This document shows positions 1 through 7,581 of a stretch of DNA of 64,000 bases, piece by piece. The position numbers and the translations under genes are program-made. Numbering within the stretch: the stretch's first letter is position 1; each line of letters begins with the position of its first letter. A model generated the notes under the pieces. That model was not told the origin of the DNA. It was given only the letters and a program-made list of their open reading frames with translations, and searched no databases. Source of the DNA: Acetatifactor sp. (GTDB lineage Bacteria > Bacillota > Clostridia > Lachnospirales > Lachnospiraceae); the NCBI GenBank assembly GCA_024693365.1, contig JAILLF010000010.1:1-64000 (forward strand), in the 5' to 3' direction.

Positions 1-1
1 G

Positions 2-871
2 ACCACCCTTTCCACCGATCCCAAGAGACTGCTCATCGGTGATGACGAGCACGGCTGGGACGACAACGGCGTGTTCAACTTCGAGGGCGGCTGCTACGCT
101 AAGGTTATTGGCCTTGATAAGGAGTCTGAGCCTGACATCTACAATGCGATCAAGAGAAATGCTCTTCTTGAGAACGTAACGGTAGCTGCTGACGGCAAGA
201 TTGATTTCGATGATAAGAGCGTAACCGAGAACACCCGCGTATCTTACCCCATCGATCACATTAACAACATTGTACTGAAGGTTAATCCTACCTCCTCAGG
301 TCCTGCAGCGAAGAACGTGATCTTCCTGAGCGCAGATGCATTCGGAGTACTTCCTCCCGTATCCATCCTGACTCCTGAGCAGACCCAGTACTACTTCCTT
401 TCCGGATTTACTGCAAAGCTTGCTGGTACCGAGCGCGGCATTACCGAGCCTACCCCTACCTTCTCCGCATGCTTTGGCCAGGCATTCCTGGAGCTCCATC
501 CTACCAAGTACGGCGAGGAGCTGGTTAAGAAGATGCAGAAGAGTGGTGCAAAGGCTTACCTTGTAAATACCGGTTGGAATGGCACCGGCAAGAGAATCTC
601 CATCAAGGATACCAGAGGAATCATCGATGCAATCCTGAATGGTGACGTTAACAATGCGCCTACCAAGAAGATCCCCATCTTTGACTTTGAGGTTCCTACT
701 GCACTTCCAGGAGTTGATCCTGCGATCCTCGATCCCAGAGACACCTACGCTAATGCTTCCGAGTGGGAGACCAAGGCAAAGGATCTTGCTGAGAGATTCA
801 TCAAGAACTTCAAGAAGTATGAAGGCAATGAGGCTGGTAAGGCATTGGTTGCTGCAGGCCCTCAGCTGTAA
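2..871 (+). CDS. pckA: Phosphoenolpyruvate carboxykinase (ATP), C-terminal part
   Basis: This is the 3' part of an ATP-dependent PEP carboxykinase, which interconverts oxaloacetate + ATP and PEP + CO2 + ADP in the cytoplasm. The 5' end lies outside the window; the open frame enters at base 2, just after the P-loop (first visible residues TTLSTDP). Visible family hallmarks are the metal-binding GDDEHGWDD stretch, NFEGGCYAK, the lid region [15 protein letters not shown] and the ATP-binding VNTGWNGTG near the C-terminus. About 289 residues are present of a usual 530 or so. The gene ends in TAA and is followed by a strong terminator, so it is monocistronic or last in its operon. In a fermentative Clostridium relative it can run in either direction, linking PEP to the oxaloacetate used by the decarboxylase cluster at the other end of the window. 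Confidence 0.96.
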   Translation, partial: TTLSTDPKRLLIGDDEHGWDDNGVFNFEGGCYAKVIGLDKESEPDIYNAIKRNALLENVTVAADGKIDFDDKSVTENTRVSYPIDHINNIVLKVNPTSSGPAAKNVIFLSADAFGVLPPVSILTPEQTQYYFLSGFTAKLAGTERGITEPTPTFSACFGQAFLELHPTKYGEELVKKMQKSGAKAYLVNTGWNGTGKRISIKDTRGIIDAILNGDVNNAPTKKIPIFDFEVPTALPGVDPAILDPRDTYANASEWETKAKDLAERFIKNFKKYEGNEAGKALVAAGPQL

Positions 872-924
872 TTTCAAGCCAGAATATGAAAAAGCGGATA
901 AAACTGCCGCATAAGTAATACGCA

Positions 925-966
925 AGCCCCATGGTGAACCGAAAGACATTTGCCATGGGGCTTTTT
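925..966 (+). terminator. Rho-independent terminator after pckA
   Basis: A perfect 10-bp stem, AGCCCCATGG (925-934) with CCATGGGGCT (953-962), encloses an 18-nt loop and runs straight into a T tract. It closes the pckA transcript. Confidence 0.88.
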
Positions 967-1077
967 GTGACGTTTGTCACTTCCTGTAAACAGGAAAACA
1001 GTGACGTATGGCACGTACGCCAGAGGAAGCAAGTTTGATAAAATAAGAGTAGATAAGCAAAGGAAAGGAGAACGTCC

Positions 1078-1311
1078 ATGGATATTCTGATACAGGTTTT
1101 TGGCGGGTTAGTCATAATTGTAGGTTCTTTATTTGTGATTGCTTCCATTGTGTTGTTCATTAAGGATGGCATAGATTCAAAAAAAGAAGGACGGAGCAGA
1201 AAAGTAATCTATACGTTGATGTTTATCGTTAGTATGGTGATCGTAGGATTATTTATAGTGGGCGTCATATTTTTAAACATTCTTGCAATGCTTATCATGA
1301 GGAGTATGTAA
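1078..1311 (+). CDS. Small two-helix membrane protein
   Basis: A 77-residue protein of unknown function with two predicted membrane helices (about residues 5-28 and 46-72) separated by a short basic loop (KDGIDSKKEGRSRK). An AAAGGAG ribosome site lies close upstream of the ATG. Its stop is followed after one base by the GTG of a second tiny membrane protein, which in turn overlaps a PstS-like gene, so the three probably form one operon. I do not recognise the family. The hydrophobic, basic-loop layout suggests a small membrane partner of the downstream binding protein, but that is inference from position only. Confidence 0.65.
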   Translation: MDILIQVFGGLVIIVGSLFVIASIVLFIKDGIDSKKEGRSRKVIYTLMFIVSMVIVGLFIVGVIFLNILAMLIMRSM

Positions 1312-1312
1312 C

Positions 1313-1456
1313 GTGAGTGATCGTACGTTTATCAGATTATTGATCATCGTGGTTCTGTTGGGAATGCTGGTGACTGTTGCTCATTGCATTTATATTTACT
1401 TTGCCTATCAGAATTCTTCAATCATACAATTTATTGCGAGGGAGTTGTGGCTGTGA
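1313..1456 (+). CDS. Very small single-helix membrane protein
   Basis: A 47-codon frame starting at GTG 1313, with a GAGGAG ribosome site eight bases upstream (1299-1304), and ending at TGA 1454-1456. The peptide begins VSDRTFIRLL, has a hydrophobic core (about residues 8-33) and ends in EFLW-like basic/hydrophobic residues. The stop overlaps the GTG start of the next gene by four bases (GTGA), the usual sign of translational coupling, and this supports it being real despite its size. No family recognised. Confidence 0.5.
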   Translation: MSDRTFIRLLIIVVLLGMLVTVAHCIYIYFAYQNSSIIQFIARELWL

Positions 1457-2445
1457 AGAAGATTATCGCTATATCGGGAATTATTTTCCTGTTTATAATT
1501 GTAAACGTCTTCTTGTACGTGACAATTACAAGCCGCCTTGCCAATAATTTCAGCGGTACAAGCCAGCTTAAAATGGTTGACGTGGCAAAATTCCTGCCAT
1601 TTGAGGAGACCTCAGAACTTGCTAGAACAGGTTCGTCATTGAAATTTCAAAGGGATGATGACTTACCTGTATTAGACGGTGCGGCTGCCCTTGTTCCGGT
1701 TTATGCATCGGTAATAGAGAATTGCTATCCCGCGGGATGCGTCACTTATGAGGGCGGCGTGTTTTCTGATGATAATTACTATGGTGAGAATTTTGCCCCT
1801 GACAGCGTGATGCAATATCAAAACACCGTCAGAGGATTTGATGCACTCGTTGAGGGCTCCGTTGACCTGTTTTTTACGGCGCATCCTTCGAAAGAGCAGA
1901 TGCAGTCTGCTAAGGAAAAGGACGTCGAGCTGGAGATCGTGCCGATCGGTTTGGAAGCATTTGTATTCTTTGTAAACAAAGACAATCCCGTGGGCGGACT
2001 TACGACGGAACAGATACGGTCCATATACAGGGGAGAGATCACAAACTGGAAAGAGGTTGGCGGCGCTTCAAAAATGATCAATCCGCTGACCAGAATAAAA
2101 GGCTCCGGCAGTCAAACCATGATGGATAAGTTTATGGAAGACAAGATGCTGACATCCAGACGGCTTCTGTCCGTATTTGGCGCAGGGATTGGTTATTCCT
2201 TCCGATATTATCTTTCGGGCATGGTGGCAGATGATCACGTCAAAATGCTGGCCGTTGACGGAATCTATCCGAGTGCAGAGAACGTAAGAAACGGTTCCTA
2301 TCCTATCAGCACGAAATTCTATGCCGTTTATCGCAAGGATAATCAAAATGAAAAAGTCGCCAGACTTGTTGATTGGCTGTTGTCCGAGGAAGGACAAACA
2401 ATGATCGAAGCTTGCGGTTACGTGGGATTATCTGACGAATCTTAA
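1453..2445 (+). CDS. PstS-like periplasmic-binding-fold protein, membrane anchored
   Basis: A 330-residue protein of the PstS/PBP-like phosphate-binding fold. The start is taken as GTG 1453, preceded by GAGGGAG, because it places a typical N-terminal hydrophobic anchor (VKKIIAISGIIFLFIIVNVF) at the very beginning; the open frame continues further upstream without a ribosome site. There is no lipobox cysteine, so it is probably held by an uncleaved helix facing outward. The family signature is in the second half: DLFFTAHPSKEQ, VFFVNKDNPVGGLTTEQI, YRGEITNWKEVGG and the ligand-loop RIKGSGSQT. No PstC, PstA or PstB gene lies nearby, so it may act as a sensor or scavenger rather than as the binding protein of a local transporter. 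Followed by a terminator. Confidence 0.78.
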   Translation: MKKIIAISGIIFLFIIVNVFLYVTITSRLANNFSGTSQLKMVDVAKFLPFEETSELARTGSSLKFQRDDDLPVLDGAAALVPVYASVIENCYPAGCVTYEGGVFSDDNYYGENFAPDSVMQYQNTVRGFDALVEGSVDLFFTAHPSKEQMQSAKEKDVELEIVPIGLEAFVFFVNKDNPVGGLTTEQIRSIYRGEITNWKEVGGASKMINPLTRIKGSGSQTMMDKFMEDKMLTSRRLLSVFGAGIGYSFRYYLSGMVADDHVKMLAVDGIYPSAENVRNGSYPISTKFYAVYRKDNQNEKVARLVDWLLSEEGQTMIEACGYVGLSDES

Positions 2446-2456
2446 TTTATACGTTG

Positions 2457-2490
2457 ACACCTTTCGGATTTTTCCGAGAGGTGTTTTTTT
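2457..2490 (+). terminator. Rho-independent terminator
   Basis: Stem ACACCTTTCGGA / TCCGAGAGGTGT with a TTTT loop, followed by seven T residues. It ends the small PstS-like operon. Confidence 0.85.
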
Positions 2491-2510
2491 GATGGGAGTG
2501 GAAAAAACTA

Positions 2511-2539
2511 TTTACTAATGAAAAAAAATGACGTATAAT
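2511..2539 (+). promoter_or_regulatory. SigA-type promoter of porGDAB
   Basis: TATAAT (2534-2539) lies 17 bp from a weak -35, TTTACT (2511-2516). It is the only good match between the upstream terminator and porG, leaving a leader of about 55 bases. Confidence 0.6.
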
Positions 2540-2602
2540 ATGTTTCGCGTATGCCCGAACGGGGTACGAAAGGTAATGATTTAGGATGGAAGGGATTGGA
2601 AA

Positions 2603-3175
2603 ATGAACAGTTTGACGGAGATCAGATGGCATGGCCGCGGAGGCCAAGGCGCCAAGACGGCGGCTCTTTTGTTGGCTGACGTGGCATTTCAGCTTGGAAA
2701 ACACGTGCAGGGCTTTCCTGAGTATGGCCCTGAGAGAATGGGTGCGCCCATTACCGCTTATGACAGGATCAGTGATAACCAGATCCGCGTGCACTCCAAC
2801 ATTTACGAGCCCGATTACGTGGTAGTCGTGGATGACACGCTGCTCGAGTCCGTTGACGTAACGGCTGGCTTGAAGAAAGAGGGTGCCATTTTGATCAACA
2901 CCACGAAGTCCAAGGAGGAGATCATTCCTCACTTAAAGGGCTACGAGGGTGAGGTTCATATCATTGACGCGAGAAAGGTCTGTCATGAGACGCTTGGAAA
3001 GTATTTCCCCAACACGCCCATGCTGGCTGCGATCGTAAAGGTATCCGGAGTAATTGAGCCTGAGACCTTTATCAATTTGATGAGAGAATCCCTGGAACAT
3101 AAATTTGCGAAAAAACCGGAGGTGCTGGACGGTAACATGAAGGCACTCCGTTTGGCGATGGAGGAGGTGCACTAA
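2603..3175 (+). CDS. porG: 2-oxoacid (pyruvate):ferredoxin oxidoreductase, gamma subunit
   Basis: Gamma subunit (190 residues) of the four-subunit pyruvate:ferredoxin oxidoreductase that converts pyruvate + CoA + oxidised ferredoxin to acetyl-CoA + CO2 + reduced ferredoxin. The N-terminus carries the family's IRWHGRGGQGAKTAA glycine-rich motif and the following PEYGPERMGAPI block. The stop overlaps the start of the delta subunit gene by one base (TAATG), and the order gamma-delta-alpha-beta is the standard one for archaeal-type and many clostridial POR operons. The assignment to pyruvate rather than another 2-oxoacid rests on context and general similarity, not on a specificity residue. Confidence 0.92.
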   Translation: MNSLTEIRWHGRGGQGAKTAALLLADVAFQLGKHVQGFPEYGPERMGAPITAYDRISDNQIRVHSNIYEPDYVVVVDDTLLESVDVTAGLKKEGAILINTTKSKEEIIPHLKGYEGEVHIIDARKVCHETLGKYFPNTPMLAAIVKVSGVIEPETFINLMRESLEHKFAKKPEVLDGNMKALRLAMEEVH

Positions 3176-3477
3176 TGGCTTTACCGGCAAAAGAAATCGA
3201 TGAACACGTAGTTTGGCAGGACGTAACGGAAGGCCTGCAGATCCATGAGCCTGCAACCAGCAAGGGATTTTTGACCGGACAATGGCGTACCAACACGCCC
3301 GTCTGGAGTAAGGAGAAGTGCAAGCAATGTCTGCTCTGCGTTCCTTATTGTCCCGACAGCTGCATTATCGCAAAGAACAATAAGAGAGAAGAGTTTGATT
3401 ATGACCACTGCAAGGGCTGCGGCATTTGCGTAAAGGCTTGTCCCTTTGGTGCCATCGAGATGAAGGAGGGACAATAA
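3175..3477 (+). CDS. porD: 2-oxoacid (pyruvate):ferredoxin oxidoreductase, delta subunit
   Basis: A 100-residue 2x[4Fe-4S] ferredoxin subunit that carries electrons from the catalytic subunits to free ferredoxin. Two complete cluster motifs are visible: Cys49, 52, 55 and 59 (CKQCLLCVPYCP) and Cys79, 82, 85 and 89 (CKGCGICVKACP). It overlaps porG by one base and porA starts one base after its stop, so the subunits are translationally coupled, in keeping with assembly in equal amounts. Confidence 0.93.
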   Translation: MALPAKEIDEHVVWQDVTEGLQIHEPATSKGFLTGQWRTNTPVWSKEKCKQCLLCVPYCPDSCIIAKNNKREEFDYDHCKGCGICVKACPFGAIEMKEGQ

Positions 3478-3478
3478 G

Positions 3479-4690
3479 ATGAGCGTACAAGGAATTCCTC
3501 AGAGAATGTCCGGAAATGAGGCGGTTGCGGAAGCCATTCGTCAGATCAATCCCGACGTCATGCCTGCATTTCCCATTACGCCTTCCACGGAGATCCCGCA
3601 GTTTGTATCCAGCATGATCTCCAATGGTCAGGTAGATACCGAATTTATTCCCGTAGAGAGTGAGCACAGTTCCATGAGTGCTGCCATCGGTTCCGAAGCG
3701 GCAGGCGCAAGAACCCTGACGGCAACCTCTTCTTGCGGCCTTGCCTTCATGTGGGAGGTATTATACGTGGCAGCGTCCAATCGTCTGCCCATCATGCTGG
3801 AGCTTGTTAACCGTGCGCTTTCCGGCCCCATTAACATCAATGCGGAGCATTCCGACAGCATGGGCGCCAGGGACAGCGGCTGGCTTCAGATCTATGCAGA
3901 AAACAATCAGGAAGCTTATGACAATACGCTTCAGGCATACCGCATTGCGGAGCACCCTGACGTAAAGCTTCCCATCATGGTATGCCAGGACGGTTTCATC
4001 ACCAGCCATGCCGTAGAAAACATCACGCTCCTTCCTGATGCTCCCGTAAAGGAATTCGTGGGAGAGTATCATCCGGAGCATTATCTCCTCAAGGAAGACG
4101 AGTCCATGGCCGTTGGCCCCTATGCCGTTTCCCCTTATTGCATGGAGGCAAAGCGTGCGCAGGCACAGGGCATGATCAACGCGAAGAAGGTCATTTTGGA
4201 AGTCGCTGAGGAATTTGAAAAGCTGTCTGGCAGAAAATATGGATTCTACGAGGGCTATTGCTTAGAGGATGCGGATTATGCGCTGGTAGCCATTGGCAGC
4301 GTTTGCGGTACCATTAAGGATGCCATTGATAAGCTTCGCGCGGAAGGCAAGAAGGTGGGGCTTTTGAAGATCCGCGTGTTCCGTCCCTTCCCCGGTGAAG
4401 AGTTTGCGAATGCGCTGAAGCATTGTAAGGCAGTTGGAATCCTTGACAGAAGTGAAGGCTACAACAGCGTTGGCGGACCGGTTGGCGCAGAAGTTACCGC
4501 GGCAATGTACCGCGCGAAGTGTCAGGCGGAGACCGTAAATATCATTTATGGTTTGTCTGGCCGTGACGTAAGGGTTTCCGACGTGGAGCGCGTTTACGAA
4601 AAGCTTGAGAAGCTTGCTGTGGGAGAGAACGTCTTTGGATCTTATCCCTACCTTGGTCTTAGAAGTGCCGATGAATCAGATTGTGTTTAA
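3479..4690 (+). CDS. porA: 2-oxoacid (pyruvate):ferredoxin oxidoreductase, alpha subunit
   Basis: Alpha subunit (403 residues) of pyruvate:ferredoxin oxidoreductase. It has the pyrimidine-binding domain I (MSGNEAVAEAIRQ, AFPITPSTEIPQ, the conserved glutamate stretch VESEHSSMSAAIGSEAAGART) and the C-terminal domain II (VGLLKIRVFRPFP). It forms the active heterotetramer with beta, gamma and delta. Oddity: the frame after the TAA stop stays open for 19 more codons of acidic sequence before a second TAA at 4748-4750, which may be an old tail cut off by a nonsense change (see findings). Confidence 0.93.
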   Translation: MSVQGIPQRMSGNEAVAEAIRQINPDVMPAFPITPSTEIPQFVSSMISNGQVDTEFIPVESEHSSMSAAIGSEAAGARTLTATSSCGLAFMWEVLYVAASNRLPIMLELVNRALSGPININAEHSDSMGARDSGWLQIYAENNQEAYDNTLQAYRIAEHPDVKLPIMVCQDGFITSHAVENITLLPDAPVKEFVGEYHPEHYLLKEDESMAVGPYAVSPYCMEAKRAQAQGMINAKKVILEVAEEFEKLSGRKYGFYEGYCLEDADYALVAIGSVCGTIKDAIDKLRAEGKKVGLLKIRVFRPFPGEEFANALKHCKAVGILDRSEGYNSVGGPVGAEVTAAMYRAKCQAETVNIIYGLSGRDVRVSDVERVYEKLEKLAVGENVFGSYPYLGLRSADESDCV

Positions 4691-4783
4691 GATGGCGCAG
4701 TGAATGAGGAGATCAAAGAAAACTACGGCGATTTGATTCAAACGGAATAAATATCGCTGAAGGCAATTGAAATTAGGAGAAGA

Positions 4784-5725
4784 ATGATGGAGCAGAGAGC
4801 TTTTAATTTTAGAGAGATTCAGGCGAGGGAGGAAAGGCTTGCTCCCGGACACAGAATGTGTGCGGGCTGCGGCGGAACCATCGCCGTTAGAAACGTACTG
4901 AAGGCCCTTCATCCCGGGGACAAGGCCGTGATCGGAAATGCCACGGGATGCCTTGAGGTTTCCTCTTACATGTATCCCTATACGGCATATGAGGACAGTT
5001 ACATCCACAATGCGTTTGAAAATGCCGGCGCGACGCTTTCCGGCGTGGAGACGGCTTATCACGCGTTGAAAAAGCGGGGGAAAATCGGTTCTGAGTACAA
5101 GTTTATTACCTTTGGCGGTGACGGCGGTACCTATGACATCGGACTGCAATCCCTTTCCGGCGCCATGGAGCGCGGTCATGACATGGTTTACGTATGTTAT
5201 GACAACGGCGCGTACATGAACACGGGCATTCAGAGATCCTCTGCAACGCCCATGTATGCCGATACCACGACAACTCCCGTGGGTACGCAGTCGAATGGTA
5301 AGCCGCAGTCCAGAAAGGATCTTGCGACCATTATTGCAGCCCATAACATTCCTTACGTTGCGCAGACGACCTTTATTGGCAACATGAAGGATCTCTACGT
5401 AAAGGCGGAACGCGCAATCTATACGCCCGGTGCGGCATTCCTGAATATCATGGCTCCCTGCCCGAGAGGCTGGCGCTATGACGCTCCTGACATCATTGAG
5501 ATCTGCAAGCTTGGCGTTGAGACCTGCTATTGGCCTTTATTTGAAGTGGTGGAAGGCGAGTGGAGACTGAATTATCAGCCGAAGCATAAGCTTCCGCTGG
5601 AGGATTTCTTGAAGAAGCAGGGAAGATTCAAGCATCTGTTTAAGCCCGGAAATGAATATTTGATCGAGGCATTCCAGGCAGAAGTCGATAAGAGATGGGA
5701 AGAATTGCTCAAAAAATGTAATTAA
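4784..5725 (+). CDS. porB: 2-oxoacid (pyruvate):ferredoxin oxidoreductase, beta subunit
   Basis: Beta, thiamine-pyrophosphate-binding subunit (313 residues). The N-terminal MCAGCGGTIAVRN block and a later cysteine region bind the proximal [4Fe-4S] cluster; GGDGGTYDIGLQSLSGA followed by YDNGAYMNTG is the TPP/Mg2+ motif (GDG...N). The start is one of two adjacent ATGs (4784 or 4787) after TTAGGAGAAG. A 93-base gap from porA is the only sizeable spacing in this operon. No clear terminator follows; the 6S RNA promoter begins about 45 bases downstream. Confidence 0.94.
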   Translation: MMEQRAFNFREIQAREERLAPGHRMCAGCGGTIAVRNVLKALHPGDKAVIGNATGCLEVSSYMYPYTAYEDSYIHNAFENAGATLSGVETAYHALKKRGKIGSEYKFITFGGDGGTYDIGLQSLSGAMERGHDMVYVCYDNGAYMNTGIQRSSATPMYADTTTTPVGTQSNGKPQSRKDLATIIAAHNIPYVAQTTFIGNMKDLYVKAERAIYTPGAAFLNIMAPCPRGWRYDAPDIIEICKLGVETCYWPLFEVVEGEWRLNYQPKHKLPLEDFLKKQGRFKHLFKPGNEYLIEAFQAEVDKRWEELLKKCN

Positions 5726-5771
5726 TAACCGCAATTATCAGAAAAAATACCTAAAATGGCAAATTTTTCTG

Positions 5772-5800
5772 TTGAATTTTTGAGGCAGATGGGTTATAAT
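5772..5800 (+). promoter_or_regulatory. SigA promoter of 6S RNA
   Basis: TTGAAT (5772-5777), a 17-bp spacer and a consensus TATAAT (5795-5800). The expected start near 5807 falls at the 5' end of the 6S closing stem. Confidence 0.78.
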
Positions 5801-5806
5801 AAAACT

Positions 5807-6010
5807 AACCTGAAATGTTCGATAAAGCTTGTTAGTTTTGAACCTACATTTACTTTCATGGGATTCTTACATTGCCAAGCGGCTGTCAAGCCCTCACTCC
5901 CAGGCATGCCTGGACCAGAGGATTGGAAGGGAAGGCAAAAACTTGGTTGCGGTTACCCACCTGGCGCGAGCTAGGAGTCAAAAAACAAGACGCGGCATTT
6001 CGGGGGCAAA
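5807..6010 (+). ncRNA. ssrS: 6S RNA
   Basis: A transcript of about 200 nt with features of 6S RNA, which binds the housekeeping RNA polymerase holoenzyme by imitating an open promoter. The 5' segment CCTGAAATGTTCG (5809 on) closely resembles the start of E. coli 6S RNA, and CCTGAAATG (5809-5817) pairs with CATTTCGGG (5996-6004) to make the closing stem. Between them are the long, internally looped arms expected of the family. It has its own strong promoter and lies in a gap free of plausible genes. The exact 3' end is not determined; a terminator hairpin at 6042-6080 may end the primary transcript, with later trimming. Confidence 0.78.
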
Positions 6011-6041
6011 AAAAGCGTCCGACGGATGCGGTACAAAAGAT

Positions 6042-6080
6042 AAAAAGCAGCTTTTCGGGAGACCGGAAGCTGCTTTTTAT
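6042..6080 (+). terminator. Terminator downstream of 6S RNA
   Basis: AAAAAGCAGCTTTTCGG pairs with CCGGAAGCTGCTTTTT around a short GAGA loop, ending in a T tract. It separates the 6S RNA from the SpoIID-like gene. Confidence 0.85.
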
Positions 6081-6111
6081 TTCTCAAGTCTTACGGGAGC
6101 CGGAGGATGGG

Positions 6112-7530
6112 ATGAGTAATATTCCTAAAAATATCAGGGTGAGAATGTGGGGCTTTGCCTGTGCTGCCTTATTACTGATTCTAATCAGTGTAAGTTGGTT
6201 GAATGCGTTTCGGGCAAAGGATGCGAAAACAAATGAAGAGATTGAAACGGCGGAAGCACCGGTGCCGTTAAAAATCATAGAGACGCCGGCGACTGAAATG
6301 ACGTCGCAGGCGGATGCCTCGCGTGAGCCTTCGCTAGTAGAACTGGCGAAGCGAAGCGTGCGGGTTTTGATCAGAACTTCACGCTTTGAGAATCTGTTTC
6401 ATAAAGAATTGTTGATCAGCTCGGATCAAAAGTGGTATTTGGAGTATGGGGAAGAGCAGGAAAAACGAGAATGGCATGATGCCGGAGAGACGATATGGAT
6501 CACGGAAGAAAGCATGTTCTTTTCACGCGAAAGCAGTTGCGTTCAAATTGGAACCGCGGAGACAAATGGGAGAATTATCTTAAAGAACGTAGAGCGGGAA
6601 CAGGGCGCTCCTTCTTATCGCGGAACTTTGGAGATCCGGAAGCTTTCAGACGGAATGATGGTCATCAATTCGCTGGGACTTGAAGAATACCTTCACGGCG
6701 TTGTGCCAAGTGAAATGCCTGCAAGTTACCCTAGGGAAGCCTTAAAGGCACAGGCAATCTGTGCGAGAACGTATGCAGTTAGCCATTTGTTAACTCCGGG
6801 TTATCCGGATTTCAACGCGCATTTAGATGATTCCACGGCTTTTCAGGCATATGGAAACCAACCGGAACAGGAAAATGCGTCAAATTCCATAGAAGAGACG
6901 AAGGGAATGGTGTTGTTGACGAGGGAAGGCGTTTTAGCAGATACGTTCTATTATTCCACTTCCTGTGGAAAGGGGACGGACGTATCCGTATGGGACGACG
7001 CGGGAGGAAAGATGGTGAATCCTTTTATGGAAGCCGTTGATGATCCGGATTTCCTTTTAGAGGAATCCCGGGAAGACTTGGAATATGAATTGCCTTGGTA
7101 CCGCTGGACTTATGAAGTACAGAAACTGGACCTTGGGGCATTTGAAAGCAGATTACAAGCACTCATGGAAACTGACGAACCGTTCAGGATAAATATACTT
7201 CATGATCTGGTGGTTACTAAGCGCGCAAAAGGCGGCGCCGCAAAGGAGCTGGCTATCATTTCTGAGGAAGGCACCTACTGGATCAGGGGGGAGAGAAGGA
7301 TCAGGGAACTGCTTTGCGACGGAAAAACAATGGCAAAAAGAAAGGACGGAAGCGAAAGCTTTTGTTCTAAGTTGCTCCCAAGCGCATTTTTCTTGATGGA
7401 AATTGGGAAAAAGGACGGAAAAGTGGCAGGATATCGATTGACGGGCGGCGGATTTGGCCATGGCGTTGGCATGAGCCAGAACGGTGCGATGAAAATGGCG
7501 CTTCAGGGAAGGGAGGCCGAAGATATTTGA
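6112..7530 (+). CDS. SpoIID/LytB-domain protein with frameshifted C-terminus
   Basis: A 472-residue protein of the SpoIID family, lytic transglycosylases that cut denuded glycan strands. It starts at ATG 6112 (CGGAGG upstream), has one N-terminal membrane helix (about 13-33), then the SpoIID core: EEYLHGVVPSEMP with the catalytic Glu, AICARTYAV, the YYSTSCGKGT cysteine region and the C-terminal GGGFGHGVGMSQNGA. The frame stops at 7528-7530 after GREAEDI. One frame over, the sequence continues as ILKYYYDDCILFKVE to a TGA at 7569-7571, which is how family members normally end. A single lost T in the run at 7526-7528 explains this. It is probably a decayed or error-containing gene; the next gene is also damaged. 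Confidence 0.82.
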   Translation: MSNIPKNIRVRMWGFACAALLLILISVSWLNAFRAKDAKTNEEIETAEAPVPLKIIETPATEMTSQADASREPSLVELAKRSVRVLIRTSRFENLFHKELLISSDQKWYLEYGEEQEKREWHDAGETIWITEESMFFSRESSCVQIGTAETNGRIILKNVEREQGAPSYRGTLEIRKLSDGMMVINSLGLEEYLHGVVPSEMPASYPREALKAQAICARTYAVSHLLTPGYPDFNAHLDDSTAFQAYGNQPEQENASNSIEETKGMVLLTREGVLADTFYYSTSCGKGTDVSVWDDAGGKMVNPFMEAVDDPDFLLEESREDLEYELPWYRWTYEVQKLDLGAFESRLQALMETDEPFRINILHDLVVTKRAKGGAAKELAIISEEGTYWIRGERRIRELLCDGKTMAKRKDGSESFCSKLLPSAFFLMEIGKKDGKVAGYRLTGGGFGHGVGMSQNGAMKMALQGREAEDI

Positions 7531-7581
7531 AATACTATTATGATGACTGCATCTTGTTTAAGGTGGAATGACGGAGGGCGT

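Noticed and set aside
5872..6111. Extension of the SpoIID-like frame upstream of ATG 6112
   Set aside because: It crosses the 6S RNA and its terminator; ATG 6112 has a ribosome site and starts directly before the membrane helix.
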